Of a stretch of 26,817 nucleotides of DNA, positions 14,255-23,498 are shown in pieces (within the stretch, counting starts at the first letter, position 1; each line of letters starts with the position of its first letter). A model generated the notes under the pieces. That model was given only the letters and a program-made list of their open reading frames with translations, was not told the DNA's origin and did no database searches. The translations under genes and the position numbers were made by a program. Origin of the DNA: Pseudomonadota bacterium (GTDB taxonomy: Bacteria; Pseudomonadota; Gammaproteobacteria; Pseudomonadales; UBA5518); contig JAKJFB010000002.1 in assembly GCA_022705125.1 (NCBI GenBank), forward strand, positions 5,106-31,922, given 5' to 3'.

Positions 14255-16513
14255 TCAACCCCGCGGCCGCACCGCAATGCCGCCGCGCCGCAGGCACTCC
14301 TCGACCGCCGCGCGAATGCGCCGCGAGGTGTCCATGCGCATAACCTCGGCGAGCAGCTGCGCGGCGTCGGCGCGCGCGAAGCGGCGCAGCGTCGCCTTCA
14401 CGCGCGCGAGGTTGGTGGCGCTCATCGAGAGCATGTCGTAGCCCATCGCCACCAGCAGCAGCGCCGCGCCGGGATCGCCGGCCAGTTCGCCGCAGATGCT
14501 GACCGGGCGCCCCACGTCGTGCGCGGCGCGCACCACGTCCTGCAGCGCCTGCAGCACGGCCGGGTGATAGGCGTGGTAGAGCGCGGCGACGCGCGCGTTG
14601 TTGCGGTCCACGGCCAGCAGGTACTGCGTGAGGTCGTTGCTGCCGACCGAGAGGAAATCCACGCGCCTGGCGAGATCGCCGGCCTGGTACACCGCCGCCG
14701 GCACCTCGACCATCACGCCCACCTGCGGCGTCGCGATGGTCCAGCCTTCCTCGCAGAGCTCGGCGCGCGCGCGCGACAGCAGCGCGAGCGCGTCGTCGAG
14801 CTCCAGCGTGTTGCTGATCATCGGCAGCATGATGCGCAGGTTGTCCAGGCCCGCGCTCGCCTTGAGCATCGCGCGCACCTGCGCGAGGAAGATCTCCGGG
14901 TGGTCCAGCGTCACGCGGATGCCGCGCCAGCCGAGGAAGGGATTCTCCTCCTTGATCGGGAAATACGGCAGCGACTTGTCGCCGCCGACATCGAGCGTGC
15001 GCATCGTGACCGGGCGCGGCGCGAAGGCCTCGAGCTGCTCGCGGTAGATCAGGCGCTGCTCTTCCTCGGTGGGGAAGCGCTCGCGCATCAGGAAGGGGAT
15101 CTCGGTGCGGTAGAGACCCACGCCCTCGGCGCCGCGCCCGAGCGTGCGCATCAGTTCCGAGTTGAGCCCGGTGTTGACCAGCAGTCTGACCGCGTGCCCG
15201 TCGGTCATCACGCAGGGCAGATCGATGCAGCTCTCCATCTGGCGCGCGTCGGCGCGCTCGGCTTCCATGGCCTCGAGGTACTGCTGGCGCAACTCCGGCG
15301 CCGGATCCACCAGCACGCGCCCGTCGTGGCCGTCGACCACGATCTCGGCGCCGTCGATCTCGGCGAACGGCAGGTCGACCACGCCCATCACGGTCGGCAC
15401 GCCCATCGCGCGCGCGAGGATCGCGGCGTGCGAATTGCCCGAGCCCGACACCGAGACGATGCCGGCGAGGCGCGCCTCGGGCACTTCGGCGAGTATCGAG
15501 GCGGGAATCTCCTCGCCCACCAGCACCGTGCGCTCCGGGTACTCCAGGCGCCCGCGCGAGCCCGCCTGCAGCTGCGCCAGGATGCGCCGCCCGAGGTCGC
15601 GCAGGTCCGTGGCGCGCTCGCGGATGTAGGCGTCTTCCATCATCTCGAAGGTGCGCACGTGGCGCAGCACCACCTGGCTCAGCGCGCCCTGCGCCCAGAC
15701 GCCGCCGCGGATGCACTCGATCACCTCGCCCGAGAGCGCGTGGTCGTCCAGCAGCATCACGTAGGCGTCGAACAGCGTCAGTTCCTCGGGGCGCACGCGA
15801 CCACTCAGCTCCTCGCGGATCGCCAGCACCTCTTCGCGCACCGCCTGCACCGCGTCCTGGAACAGGCCCACCTCGGCCTCGGGATCGGCGCAGGGGCGGT
15901 GCGGCACGCTCCTGAGGTCCGAGGGCGGCGACACCACCACCACGCGCCCGACCGCGATGCCCGGCGAGCCGGGCACGCCGGGGAACTCGGTGGCGCGCCG
16001 GGACGGGTCGCGCGGCTTGCCGCGGTAACTGCCGACGGCGCCGGCGTGGGCGATGACGCCGGCCAGCTGCGCCGACATCGTGACCAGGAAGGCTTCCTCG
16101 TCCTCGTTGAAGCGGCGCGGTTCGCGCTGCTGCACCACCAGCACGCCCAGCACCTGGCGGTGGTTGATGATCGGCACACCGAGGAAGGACTTGAAGACCT
16201 CCTCGCCCGAGCCCTCGATGTACTTGAACTTCGGGTGGGCCTCGGCGTTGTCGAGGTTCAGTGGCTCCTCGCGCTTGGCCACGTAGCCGATCAGGCCCTC
16301 GCCCAGCGCCAGGCTGAAGCGCCCCTCGAGCGCCTTGTTCAGGCCCTCGGTCGCCATGAACACGTAGCGGTCGCTCACCGGGTCGTGGATGTAGACCGAG
16401 CACACCTCGGTGCGCATCACATCGCGCACGCGGCGCACGATGATCGCGAGGGTCTCGGGCAGGTCGGGCGCGCTGACCACCTCCTGCACGATGCGGCGCA
16501 GGGATTTCAGCAT
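14255..16513 (-). CDS. ptsP: Phosphoenolpyruvate-protein phosphotransferase PtsP (EI-Ntr)
   Basis: First enzyme of the nitrogen PTS, passing phosphate from PEP to NPr. The 752-residue product has an N-terminal GAF domain (about 15-155; VCSVYIHDP, FLGVPIINHRQVLGVLVVQQRE), the phosphohistidine domain with His362 in SGSGNSHAAILARAMGVPTVMG, and a PEP-binding barrel with LYRTEIPFL, RTLDVGGDKSLPYFP, ENPFLGWRGIR, SNDLTQYLLAVDRNN and Cys674 in ICGELAGD. The start at 16513 (MLKSLRRIVQEV) matches PtsP elsewhere; an alternative ATG at 16543, with AGAGG ten bases upstream, would add ten residues and overlap rppH by 11 bases. It follows rppH, as in E. coli. A 14-bp palindrome (14241-14254) directly follows its stop. 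Confidence 0.97.
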   Translation of the reverse strand: MLKSLRRIVQEVVSAPDLPETLAIIVRRVRDVMRTEVCSVYIHDPVSDRYVFMATEGLNKALEGRFSLALGEGLIGYVAKREEPLNLDNAEAHPKFKYIEGSGEEVFKSFLGVPIINHRQVLGVLVVQQREPRRFNEDEEAFLVTMSAQLAGVIAHAGAVGSYRGKPRDPSRRATEFPGVPGSPGIAVGRVVVVSPPSDLRSVPHRPCADPEAEVGLFQDAVQAVREEVLAIREELSGRVRPEELTLFDAYVMLLDDHALSGEVIECIRGGVWAQGALSQVVLRHVRTFEMMEDAYIRERATDLRDLGRRILAQLQAGSRGRLEYPERTVLVGEEIPASILAEVPEARLAGIVSVSGSGNSHAAILARAMGVPTVMGVVDLPFAEIDGAEIVVDGHDGRVLVDPAPELRQQYLEAMEAERADARQMESCIDLPCVMTDGHAVRLLVNTGLNSELMRTLGRGAEGVGLYRTEIPFLMRERFPTEEEQRLIYREQLEAFAPRPVTMRTLDVGGDKSLPYFPIKEENPFLGWRGIRVTLDHPEIFLAQVRAMLKASAGLDNLRIMLPMISNTLELDDALALLSRARAELCEEGWTIATPQVGVMVEVPAAVYQAGDLARRVDFLSVGSNDLTQYLLAVDRNNARVAALYHAYHPAVLQALQDVVRAAHDVGRPVSICGELAGDPGAALLLVAMGYDMLSMSATNLARVKATLRRFARADAAQLLAEVMRMDTSRRIRAAVEECLRRGGIAVRPRG

Positions 16514-16532
16514 CGAGGCAGGGGCGCCGGGC

Positions 16533-17024
16533 TCAGGCGCCATTGCGCACGAGCCTCTGGTGGCGCGGCGCCAGCTCCCACAGTGCACGACGGTAGACCT
16601 CGCGCTTGAACGCGACGATCTGTCCCAGCGGATACCAGTAGCTGACCCAGCGCCACTGGTCGAATTCGGGCGTGGCGTGGGCATCCACGCGCACGCGCTG
16701 GTCCTCCGAGACCAGGCGCAGCAGGAACCACTTCTGCTTCTGGCCCACGAAATTGGGATTCTTGCGGTTGCGCATGAACTGCGGCGGCAGGCGGTACTTG
16801 AGCCAGCCCGCGGTACAGGCCAGCATCTCGACGTCGGACTCCTCGAGCCCCACTTCCTCGCCGAGCTCGCGGAACATGGCCTGCTCGGGCGTCTCGCCCT
16901 CGTGGATGCCGCCCTGCGGGAACTGCCAGGCGTTCTGGCCGCGCCGGCGCGCCCACAGCAGATCGCCCCGGCTGTTGGCCAGGATGATTCCCACGTTGGG
17001 CCGGTATCCCTGCTCGTCGATCAC
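16533..17024 (-). CDS. rppH: RNA pyrophosphohydrolase
   Basis: Removes pyrophosphate from 5'-triphosphate mRNA and so starts RNase E-dependent decay. The Nudix box covers residues 38-60 (Gly38, Glu44, Arg52, Glu53, Glu56, Glu57, Gly59), preceded by [15 protein letters not shown] [14 protein letters not shown] and [25 protein letters not shown] are RppH-specific. The GTG at 17024 is chosen because [15 protein letters not shown] aligns with the universal RppH start [13 protein letters not shown], giving 163 residues. The ATG at 17084 would add 20 residues with no counterpart. A possible promoter lies at 17075-17104. It is 19 bases from ptsP, the usual pairing. Confidence 0.95.
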   Translation of the reverse strand: MIDEQGYRPNVGIILANSRGDLLWARRRGQNAWQFPQGGIHEGETPEQAMFRELGEEVGLEESDVEMLACTAGWLKYRLPPQFMRNRKNPNFVGQKQKWFLLRLVSEDQRVRVDAHATPEFDQWRWVSYWYPLGQIVAFKREVYRRALWELAPRHQRLVRNGA

Positions 17025-17074
17025 TTCGGATGGTCCGCCGTCTGCCGCACCCGGAGACGCCCGGATACGGCGGT

Positions 17075-17104
17075 ATTCTTCCACATTCGGTCCGACGCGG
17101 ACAA
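17075..17104 (-). promoter_or_regulatory. Candidate promoter for rppH-ptsP
   Basis: On the minus strand, TTGTCC (17099-17104) and AAGAAT (17075-17080) are 18 bases apart, each four of six from consensus. The site lies just before the rlmI stop, about 50 bases upstream of the rppH GTG start. It would let rppH-ptsP be made independently of gcvH-rlmI. Confidence 0.35.
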
Positions 17105-17105
17105 A

Positions 17106-18308
17106 TCAGCGGTGCACGCGGGCGATGACGGACTTCAGGTAGCGCGTTTCCGGGATCGCGGGATGGATCGGATGGTCGGGGCCCTGCCCCGCGACTTCGA
17201 GGATCTGCAACTGGCGCCCGGCGTGGAACGCCGCCATGCGCACGATGTCGATCAACGCGGCCTCCCCGAGATGCATCGAGCACGAGGCCGAGACCAGGAT
17301 CGCATCGTCGGCGAGCAGGTTCATGGCCTCGCGGTTCAGGCGGTGGTAGGCGTTCTCGCCGCTCTTCTGGTCGCGCCGGCGCTTGATGAAGGCCGGCGGG
17401 TCGAGCACCACGATGTCGTAGCGCTCGCCGGCCTGCGCCAGCGCGTGCAACTCGTCGAAGGCGTTGCCGGCACGAAAATCCATGCGCTCCGCGACCCCGT
17501 TCAGCGCCGCGTTGGCCGCGGCGAGCTCCAGCGCCGGCTGCGAGCTGTCGATGCAGGTCACGGCGCGCGCGCCGGCCACGGCCGCCTGCACGCCCCAGCC
17601 GCCGACGTAGCTGAACACGTCGAGCACGCGCTGTCCGCGCGCCAGCTCCGCCACGCGGCGACGGTTCATGCGGTGGTCGTAGAACCAGCCGGTCTTCTGC
17701 CCTCCCGTGGCCGAGACCCGGAAGCTGGCGCCGTTCTCGCGCAGTTCGAGGTATTCCGGCACCTCGCCGAAAGCCACGCGCGTGTACAGCGGCAGCTGTT
17801 CCATCTCGCGCACCGAGGCGTCGTTGCGCAGCAGGATGCCCGCGGGAGAGAGCAGTTCGACCAGCGCCGCGATCAGCTCGGTCTCCAGCCGTTCCATGCC
17901 GGCGGTCCCGACCTGCACCACCAGCACCTCGCCGTAGCGATCCACGATCAACCCGGACAGGCCGTCGCTGTCGCCGTAGACGAGGCGGTAGCAGGGCTCG
18001 CTGAACAGCCGCTCGCGCAGGCCGAGCGCCGTGCGCAGCCGCTCGCGCAGGAACTGCGCGCCGAGCGCCTCGCCGGCGTGTCGCTCGAGCAGCCGCGCGC
18101 AGATCAGGGAATGCGGATTCACGAACGCCACACCGAGCGGCTTGCCGCTCGCGGTGCACAGCAGCACCTGCTCGCCCGCCGCGAACTGCTTCAGCGGGGT
18201 GGCGGTGGTGTCGATCTCGTTGCTGTAGACCCAGTGGTGCCCCTGGCGGATGCGCCGGTCCTCGTTGCGCCGCAATTGCAGGCGCGGCAACCCCCCGGCT
18301 TCGCTCAC
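17106..18308 (-). CDS. rlmI: 23S rRNA (cytosine-5)-methyltransferase, RlmI type
   Basis: SAM-dependent m5C methyltransferase; E. coli RlmI acts on C1962 of 23S rRNA. The N-terminal PUA-like domain covers about 8-80 (RQGHHWVYSNEI). The linker has QKTGWFYDHRMNR (204-216). The SAM-binding motif is VLDVFSYVGGWG (228-239), with CIDSS as the ribose-contact acidic motif. DPPAF is at 303-307, and Cys in VSASCSMHL is the probable catalytic cysteine. I place the start at GTG 18308, with GGAG upstream, giving 400 residues (E. coli 396); the ATG at 18410 would lie deep inside gcvH. It is 28 bases downstream of gcvH. The exact target base is by homology only. Confidence 0.9.
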   Translation of the reverse strand: MSEAGGLPRLQLRRNEDRRIRQGHHWVYSNEIDTTATPLKQFAAGEQVLLCTASGKPLGVAFVNPHSLICARLLERHAGEALGAQFLRERLRTALGLRERLFSEPCYRLVYGDSDGLSGLIVDRYGEVLVVQVGTAGMERLETELIAALVELLSPAGILLRNDASVREMEQLPLYTRVAFGEVPEYLELRENGASFRVSATGGQKTGWFYDHRMNRRRVAELARGQRVLDVFSYVGGWGVQAAVAGARAVTCIDSSQPALELAAANAALNGVAERMDFRAGNAFDELHALAQAGERYDIVVLDPPAFIKRRRDQKSGENAYHRLNREAMNLLADDAILVSASCSMHLGEAALIDIVRMAAFHAGRQLQILEVAGQGPDHPIHPAIPETRYLKSVIARVHR

Positions 18309-18336
18309 GCGCGCGCTCCGCGCGCCGGTGGGGGCC

Positions 18337-18726
18337 TCATTCCTCGTCCAGGCTGTGTTCGTAGCCTTCGGCGTCGAGCAGCGCGTCGAGCTCCTCGGTG
18401 TTGTCGGCACGCAGGCGGAAGAACCAGCCCTCGCCGTAAGGGTCGCTGTTGGCGAGCTCGGGCGAGCTCTCCAGCGCCTCGTTGACCTCGACGACCTCGC
18501 CCGATACCGGGGCGTAGATGTCGGAGGCGGCCTTCACCGACTCGACCACGCCCGCCTCGTCGCCGGCGTCGATGTGCGCGCCGAGCTCGGGCAATTCCAC
18601 GAACACCACGTCGCCCAGCGCGATCTGCGCGTGATCGCTGATGCCGACCGTCACGATGCCGGAGGCGTCGGCCTGTGCCCATTCGTGGGTCACGGCATAC
18701 TTGCGGTCGGCAGGGATGTTGCTCAT
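18337..18726 (-). CDS. gcvH: Glycine cleavage system H protein
   Basis: Lipoyl carrier that shuttles the aminomethyl group among the P, T and L proteins of glycine cleavage. The 129-residue protein has the lipoylation site Lys65 in [13 protein letters not shown], plus HEWAQAD near the start and GEGWFFRLR near the end. In E. coli, gcvT lies between ubiI and gcvH and gcvP follows gcvH. Here gcvH stands alone: ubiI is directly upstream and rlmI directly downstream, so the other subunits must be encoded elsewhere. A possible promoter is at 18773-18802. Confidence 0.97.
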   Translation of the reverse strand: MSNIPADRKYAVTHEWAQADASGIVTVGISDHAQIALGDVVFVELPELGAHIDAGDEAGVVESVKAASDIYAPVSGEVVEVNEALESSPELANSDPYGEGWFFRLRADNTEELDALLDAEGYEHSLDEE

Positions 18727-18772
18727 CGGTTCCCCCAGTATCGGGAAAGAGGTGGAGTTGCGCTCGGCGGCG

Positions 18773-18802
18773 ATTCTACCGTTCGGGCGCGTCCTCAGTC
18801 GA
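18773..18802 (-). promoter_or_regulatory. Candidate gcvH promoter
   Basis: On the minus strand, TCGACT (18797-18802) and TAGAAT (18773-18778) are separated by 18 bases. The -10 is five of six and the -35 four of six from consensus. It lies at the 3' end of ubiI, about 50 bases before the gcvH start. Confidence 0.35.
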
Positions 18803-20012
18803 TGCCCATCGCGCGGCGCATGAACTCGCGTTTCAGCGGCCCCAGCGCGTGCACCGCGCTCATGCCGATGTTGCGCGCCAGGCGCGCGCCGGGGCGGTCG
18901 TCACCGTAAAGAATGCGAAAACCTTCCATCGCGCGCAGCATCACCGCGTTCTCGCCACGGCGCCGGCGCTGGTAGCGCGCCAGCACCCCGGCATCGCCGA
19001 TGGCGCGCCCGCGTGCGCGTGCACGGACGATCTCCGCGGCGAGCACGCGCACATCGGACAGGCCGAGGTTGATGCCCTGGCCCGCGAGCGGGTGGATCAC
19101 GTGCGCCGCATCGCCGACCAGCGCCACGCCGGGCGCGACGTAGGCGGCGGCGTGCAGGGGCCGCAGCGGGAAGGCGAAGCGCCTGGACACCGCGCGCACC
19201 TCGCCGAGGCAGGATTCGCTGGCGCGCGTCAGACGCGCGGCGAACGCGGCGTCATCGAGTTGCATCAGCGCTTGCGCGACCGGCTCGTCGGCGCTCCACA
19301 CGATCGAGCAGGCGTGCCCGCCCGCGAGCGTGGCGAGCGGCAGCAGCGCCAGGGGTCCGCTCTGCAGGAAGCGCTGCCACGCCGTGCGCCGGTGCGCTGC
19401 CGCGGTCTCGATGGTCGCGACGATCGCCTGCTGCCCGCTGTCGCGCTGGCGCGCCTCGATCGCGCACAGTTCGCGCACCGCGGAACGCGCGCCATCGGCG
19501 CCGACCACCAGCGCCGCCTCGACCGAGGCGCCGGAATCCAGGCTGAGCCGCTGCCGTGCGTCCACACCTGCGACCGGCTCCAGCGCGAGCAGCCGCTCGC
19601 CGCCGCGCACCGTCACGTTGGGCGCCTCGGCCAGCGCCGCGAGCAGCGTGGCGACAACCCAGCGGTTCTCGACGATGTGCCCGAGCACGGGCTGGGCGAT
19701 CCCGGCGGCATCGAAGCCTATACGCCCCGAACCGTCTTCCTCCCAGACCCGCATGCATTCATAGGGGCTGGCCACGCCGTCGGGCAGCCGCTGCCAGGCA
19801 CCCACCTCCTGCAGCAGCCGCACCGAGGCGATACCGAGCGCGCTCACGCGCGGATCCACCGCCGCGATGGTGCGGGCAACCGGCGGCAGCGCCTCGGGCA
19901 GCGCGCCTGCCTCCAGCAGCAGGATCTCGAGCCCCGCCGGCGCGAGCGCCGCCGCGAGCGCCGAGCCCGCGATGCCCGCGCCCACGATCACCACGTCGTA
20001 TCGTCCGCCCAT
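18795..20012 (-). CDS. ubiI: FAD-dependent ubiquinone-biosynthesis hydroxylase (UbiI/VisC type)
   Basis: A flavin monooxygenase of the UbiH/UbiI/UbiF family; E. coli UbiI hydroxylates C5 of the ubiquinone precursor ring. The N-terminal FAD site is [16 protein letters not shown] (GxGxxG at 11-16), with LGIASVRLL and LGHIVENRW typical of the family. The second FAD motif [21 protein letters not shown] is near residue 290-310. I favour ATG 20012 (405 residues; AAGGGG upstream) over ATG 20042, which overlaps the ubiH stop (ATGA) and adds ten residues. It follows ubiH, as visC does in E. coli, hence the name; regiospecificity cannot be told from sequence. Confidence 0.88.
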   Translation of the reverse strand: MGGRYDVVIVGAGIAGSALAAALAPAGLEILLLEAGALPEALPPVARTIAAVDPRVSALGIASVRLLQEVGAWQRLPDGVASPYECMRVWEEDGSGRIGFDAAGIAQPVLGHIVENRWVVATLLAALAEAPNVTVRGGERLLALEPVAGVDARQRLSLDSGASVEAALVVGADGARSAVRELCAIEARQRDSGQQAIVATIETAAAHRRTAWQRFLQSGPLALLPLATLAGGHACSIVWSADEPVAQALMQLDDAAFAARLTRASESCLGEVRAVSRRFAFPLRPLHAAAYVAPGVALVGDAAHVIHPLAGQGINLGLSDVRVLAAEIVRARARGRAIGDAGVLARYQRRRRGENAVMLRAMEGFRILYGDDRPGARLARNIGMSAVHALGPLKREFMRRAMGID

Positions 20013-20038
20013 GCCGCGCCCCTTGCCGCCTGCCGTCT

Positions 20039-21274
20039 TCATTCGCCCGCGAGCCCCGTGGCGTGGCGCACCAGCAGGCTGCGGGCCGCCGGCAGCAGAT
20101 CCAGCCCGATCAGCCCGAGATCGCGCGCCGCCGCGAGCGGCAGCAGGCCGCTGCCGAAGATGCGCGGCAGCGCGTCGCTGAAGCCGATGGTGCGTTCCTG
20201 GTCGGCGCGCTGGCGCGCCACGAAGCGCTCCAGTACCGCGAGCGCGCCCGGCGCCTCGCCGCGCACGCAGGCCTCCTCCAGCGTTTGCGCGAGCACCGCC
20301 ACGTCGCGCAGCGAGAGATTGAATCCCTGCCCCGCGACGGGGTGCAGCGCGTGCGCGGCGTTGCCGAGCAGCACGATGCCCGCGCGCGCCTGTTCCGTGG
20401 CGCGCGTGAGCGACAACGGGTAGAGATGACGTTCCCCCACGCGCAGCAGGCGACCGAGCCGGTAGCCGAAGCGCTGCTGCAGGCGGCGCAGGAACTCGGG
20501 CTCGGGCAGGGTGCGCGCCTGCTCGGCAAGGTCCGGCTCCTGCACCCACACCAGCGCGCTGCGCGCGCTGGCGTCGGGCGCGTCGACCAGCGGCAGCATC
20601 GCCATGGGGCCGGCGTCGGTGAAGCGCTCGAAGGCCCGGCCCTCGTGCGGCTGGCGGTGCGCGACGTTGGCGATCAGCGCCTGCTGCCCGTAATCCTGTT
20701 GCTGCGCCACGATGCCGAGCGCCGCGGCCAGCCCGGAGCGCGCGCCGTCGGCGATCACCGCGAGGCCGGCATCGAGCTCGCGCTCCTCGCCACCGTGCGC
20801 GAGCTTCGCGCGCACGATCACGCGGTCGACCCGCCGGCGCACCGCGTCCACGCGCGCCGGTGCCAGCAGCGTCAGGTTGGCGCAGGCGCGCAGGCCGTCG
20901 TGCAGCACGTTGCCCAGCCACTGGTTCTCGACCACGTAGCCCAGCGCCTCGAGCCCCTCCTCGGCGGCATCCATCGCCGTCGAGCCGAAGCGCCCGCGGT
21001 CGGAGACGTGGATGCGGCGTATCGGTTGCGCATGCCGGCGCACGTCCTGCCACAGCCCGAGCCGCGCCAGGAAACGCGCGCTGCCCAGCGACAGCGCCGT
21101 CGAGCGCGCATCGAAGCTGGGCTGGTACACCGCGGGCCCGGCGCGATCCAGCAGCGGGAAACCCTCGACCAGCGCCACGCGCGCGAAGCGCCCGCCCGCG
21201 GCGAGCGCGCAGGCCAGGCTCGCCCCGACCATGCCGCCGCCGACGATCACGATATCGTGGCTGTTGTCGCTCAT
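20039..21274 (-). CDS. ubiH: 2-octaprenyl-6-methoxyphenol hydroxylase-type FAD monooxygenase
   Basis: UbiH hydroxylates the ubiquinone precursor at C6. The 411-residue protein begins MSDNSHDIVIVGGGMVGAS (GxGxxG at 12-17). Other family motifs are FDARSTALSLGSARFL, YVVENQWLGNVL, VIADGARS, the proline-rich MAMLPLVD, and GNAAHALHPVAGQGFNLSLRD, the second FAD motif (the usual GDAAH reads GNAAH here, a frequent variant in UbiH). The ATG at 21274 overlaps the pepP stop by four bases. pepP-ubiH-ubiI order is conserved in gammaproteobacteria. Confidence 0.93.
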   Translation of the reverse strand: MSDNSHDIVIVGGGMVGASLACALAAGGRFARVALVEGFPLLDRAGPAVYQPSFDARSTALSLGSARFLARLGLWQDVRRHAQPIRRIHVSDRGRFGSTAMDAAEEGLEALGYVVENQWLGNVLHDGLRACANLTLLAPARVDAVRRRVDRVIVRAKLAHGGEERELDAGLAVIADGARSGLAAALGIVAQQQDYGQQALIANVAHRQPHEGRAFERFTDAGPMAMLPLVDAPDASARSALVWVQEPDLAEQARTLPEPEFLRRLQQRFGYRLGRLLRVGERHLYPLSLTRATEQARAGIVLLGNAAHALHPVAGQGFNLSLRDVAVLAQTLEEACVRGEAPGALAVLERFVARQRADQERTIGFSDALPRIFGSGLLPLAAARDLGLIGLDLLPAARSLLVRHATGLAGE

Positions 21275-22617
21275 GCGCCGCCCGCCATCAGGCGCTCGAT
21301 GTCCTGCACCGATTTCGGCGCCTCGCCCGTGAGCACCTTGCATGCGCTCTTCGTGACCACCACGTCGTCCTCGATGCGGATGCCGATGCCGCGCCACTTC
21401 TTCGCCACCGCGCGATTGTCGGGCGCGATGTAGATGCCCGGCTCCACGGTCAGCACCATGCCCGGTTCCAGCACGCGCCACTCGCCGCCGATCTTGTAGT
21501 CGCCCACGTCGTGCACATCGAGCCCGAGCCAATGCCCGGCGCGGTGCATGTAGAAGGTGCGGTAGGCCGCGAGCTCGATCAGTTCCTCGGGCTCGCCGTC
21601 GAGCAGGCCGAGATCGCGCAGCCCCGCGGTGATCACGCGCACCGTCACGTCATGCGGCTGGTTCCAGTGCTGGCCGGGCTTCACTTCGCGGATCGCGGCG
21701 AGCTGCGCCTCCAGCACCACCTCGTACAGCGCCTGCTGCGCCGCGCTGAAGCGCCCCTTCACCGGGAAGGTGCGGGTAACGTCCGCGGCATAGTGCTCGT
21801 ACTCGCAGCCGGCATCGATCAGCACCAGGTCGCCGGCGCGCAGCGCCGCGCTGTTCTCGACGTAATGCATGATGCAGCCGTTGGCGCCGCCACCGACGAT
21901 GCTGGTGTAGGCCGGCGAGCGCGCGCCGTGAAACATGAACTCGTGCAGCAGCTCGGCCTCGAGCTGGTACTCGAACATGCCAGGCTTGCAGGCGCGCATC
22001 GCGCGCACGTGCGCCGCCGCCGAAATCGCGCCGGCGCGCTGCATCACGCGCAGCTCCTCGGCGCTCTTGTACAGGCGCAGCTCGTGCAGGAAATGGTCGA
22101 GGTCGAGGAACTCGCCCGGCGGATGCGCGCCGCTGCGCGCCTTGGCGCGGATCTTGTTGATCCAGCTCATCAGCTGGTGGTCGAACTCCGGCTGCTTGCC
22201 CATCGCGTAGTAGAGCCGCTCGCGGCCCTCGATCAGCCCCGGCAGGATGTCGTCGAGATCGCCGATCGGGAACGCGTCGTCGGCGCCGTAGAGCTCGCAG
22301 GCACCCTCGGGGCCGGCACGCAGGCCGTCCCAGTTCTCGCGCTCGCGGTCACGCTCGCGGCAGAACAGCAGAAACTCGCCGTGACGGCGTCCGGGCGCGA
22401 GCACCAGCACCGACTCCGGCTCGTCGAAGCCGCACAGATAGTGGAAATCGCTGTCCTGACGAAAGGGAAAGCTGGAGTCGCGGTTGCGGATCAGCTGGCG
22501 CGCCGAGGGCACGATCGCGATGCTGCCCTCGCCCATCAGGGCCATCAACTCGCGGCGCCGGCGCGCGTAGTCGCGCGGCCCGATGCGCGGATGCGGCTGC
22601 GCCGCGGCCGATGCCAT
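21271..22617 (-). CDS. pepP: Xaa-Pro aminopeptidase II
   Basis: Removes the N-terminal residue from peptides with proline in second position; a Mn-dependent cytoplasmic enzyme. The 448-residue protein (E. coli 441) has an N-terminal AMP_N domain (about 12-140) and a pita-bread catalytic domain. All five metal ligands are visible: Asp268 (LIDAGCE), Asp279 (AADVTRTF), His362 (GHWLGLDVHDVG), Glu392 (TVEPGIYI) and Glu416 (GIRIEDDVV). The start at 22617 has only a weak ribosome site; it lies 11 bases after ygfB and is probably translated through coupling. Confidence 0.96.
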   Translation of the reverse strand: MASAAAQPHPRIGPRDYARRRRELMALMGEGSIAIVPSARQLIRNRDSSFPFRQDSDFHYLCGFDEPESVLVLAPGRRHGEFLLFCRERDRERENWDGLRAGPEGACELYGADDAFPIGDLDDILPGLIEGRERLYYAMGKQPEFDHQLMSWINKIRAKARSGAHPPGEFLDLDHFLHELRLYKSAEELRVMQRAGAISAAAHVRAMRACKPGMFEYQLEAELLHEFMFHGARSPAYTSIVGGGANGCIMHYVENSAALRAGDLVLIDAGCEYEHYAADVTRTFPVKGRFSAAQQALYEVVLEAQLAAIREVKPGQHWNQPHDVTVRVITAGLRDLGLLDGEPEELIELAAYRTFYMHRAGHWLGLDVHDVGDYKIGGEWRVLEPGMVLTVEPGIYIAPDNRAVAKKWRGIGIRIEDDVVVTKSACKVLTGEAPKSVQDIERLMAGGA

Positions 22618-22628
22618 GCGCGCGCGGC

Positions 22629-23174
22629 TCAGTGCAGCACCACGTCGGCGCCGGGGCGCCGCTCCGCATACAGGTTGAGTGCCGCGATGCGCACGAATTC
22701 GAGTATCTGCATGTAGTCTTCCTCGTCTTCGTCGTCCTCGCCCATCGCGGCGGGATCGAGCCCGCCGGCGATCGCGGTGAGGTCCTCGAGCAGCTCGCCC
22801 GCCTCGTCGGACATCTGCTGGCGCTCTGCATCGCGCGCGGCCGCGGCGTAGGCGAGCACGAAGGCGTCGCACCAGTCCGCCAGCGCCTGCACGCGATCGG
22901 CGAGCGGCTCGCCCTCGTCGGGCAGCATCGGCTCGAAGGTGTATTCGGGATCCGCCAGCGCGGCCTCGGTGAGCGACAGCATCTGGCGCAGCTCGGGCTC
23001 GCAGGCACCGATCTGCGCATCGCCGAGCGCGGCCTCGAGCACGGGCTCCCAGACGCCCTCTTCGGCGCCGCCGCCGCACAGCCCCCCGACCATCGCGCCA
23101 TGCAGGCGCGCGCCCGAGAGCCCGTCTCCCATATCGGCAGCCAGCGCGGCGATGCTCTCTGAATCGAAATCCAT
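22629..23174 (-). CDS. ygfB: YgfB/YecA family protein (UPF0149)
   Basis: A 181-residue acidic protein of the UPF0149 family. The signature HGAMVGGLCGG (25-35) and the segment WCDAFVLAYAAA (about 101-112) are typical, as are the acidic run GEDDEDEEDYMQI and the closing EFVRIAALNLYAER. In Pseudomonas YgfB has been described as a regulator affecting ampDh3 and beta-lactam susceptibility; whether that holds here is unknown. It is the first gene of the ygfB-pepP-ubiH-ubiI operon and is divergent from the zapB-like/zapA pair, as in E. coli and Pseudomonas. Confidence 0.94.
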   Translation of the reverse strand: MDFDSESIAALAADMGDGLSGARLHGAMVGGLCGGGAEEGVWEPVLEAALGDAQIGACEPELRQMLSLTEAALADPEYTFEPMLPDEGEPLADRVQALADWCDAFVLAYAAAARDAERQQMSDEAGELLEDLTAIAGGLDPAAMGEDDEDEEDYMQILEFVRIAALNLYAERRPGADVVLH

Positions 23175-23227
23175 ACTCGCTTTCCGGAGGGACGAAGCTG
23201 ATCGGGACCGTGGCGCGGCGGCTCGAA

Positions 23228-23256
23228 TTGACCGTCGTCGAAGGCCTCACTATAGT
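23228..23256 (+). promoter_or_regulatory. Strong sigma-70 promoter for the zapB-like/zapA operon
   Basis: TTGACC (23228-23233) and TATAGT (23251-23256) are separated by the ideal 17 bases, each five of six from consensus. Transcription would begin near 23263, about 26 bases before the first gene. This is the best promoter match in the window. Confidence 0.7.
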
Positions 23257-23288
23257 ACCGGAACCTCGCGATGCGATGAAGGCATCCC

Positions 23289-23498
23289 ATGGAAGGCCAG
23301 CAATTGAAAGCCCTCGAACAACGCGTCGACGACCTGATACGCCTCTGCGCGAGGATGGACCAGGAGATCAAGACATTGAAGGCCGCCGAGCGCATGTTGC
23401 GCGACGAACGCGCGCAACTGCTGCGCAAGAACGAGGACGCGCGCTCCAAGGTCGAGGCCATGATCGTGCGGCTGCGCTCGCTGGAACAGGAATCATGA
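23289..23498 (+). CDS. ZapB-like short coiled-coil protein (TIGR02449 family)
   Basis: A 69-residue, almost wholly coiled-coil protein: leucine and charged residues alternate in heptads (LKALEQRVDDLIRLCARM, IKTLKAAERMLRDERAQLLRKNEDARSKVEAM). It overlaps zapA by four bases (ATGA). Small coiled coils of this type sit directly before zapA in many gammaproteobacteria and look like ZapB, the cell-division factor that bridges ZapA and MatP. Function is inferred from size, fold and neighbour; direct ZapB orthology is not proven. Confidence 0.88.
   Translation: MEGQQLKALEQRVDDLIRLCARMDQEIKTLKAAERMLRDERAQLLRKNEDARSKVEAMIVRLRSLEQES

Noticed and set aside
14954..14965. Twelve-base match to the hipBA operator half-site (GATCGGGAAATA)
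   Set aside because: It lies inside the ptsP coding region in a conserved stretch of the protein and lacks the opposite arm, so it is most likely chance.
14219..16609. 796-codon open frame antisense to ptsP
   Set aside because: Composition (His-, Arg-, Ala-rich, no hydrophobic pattern) is that of a mirror frame; the opposite strand encodes PtsP with every motif.
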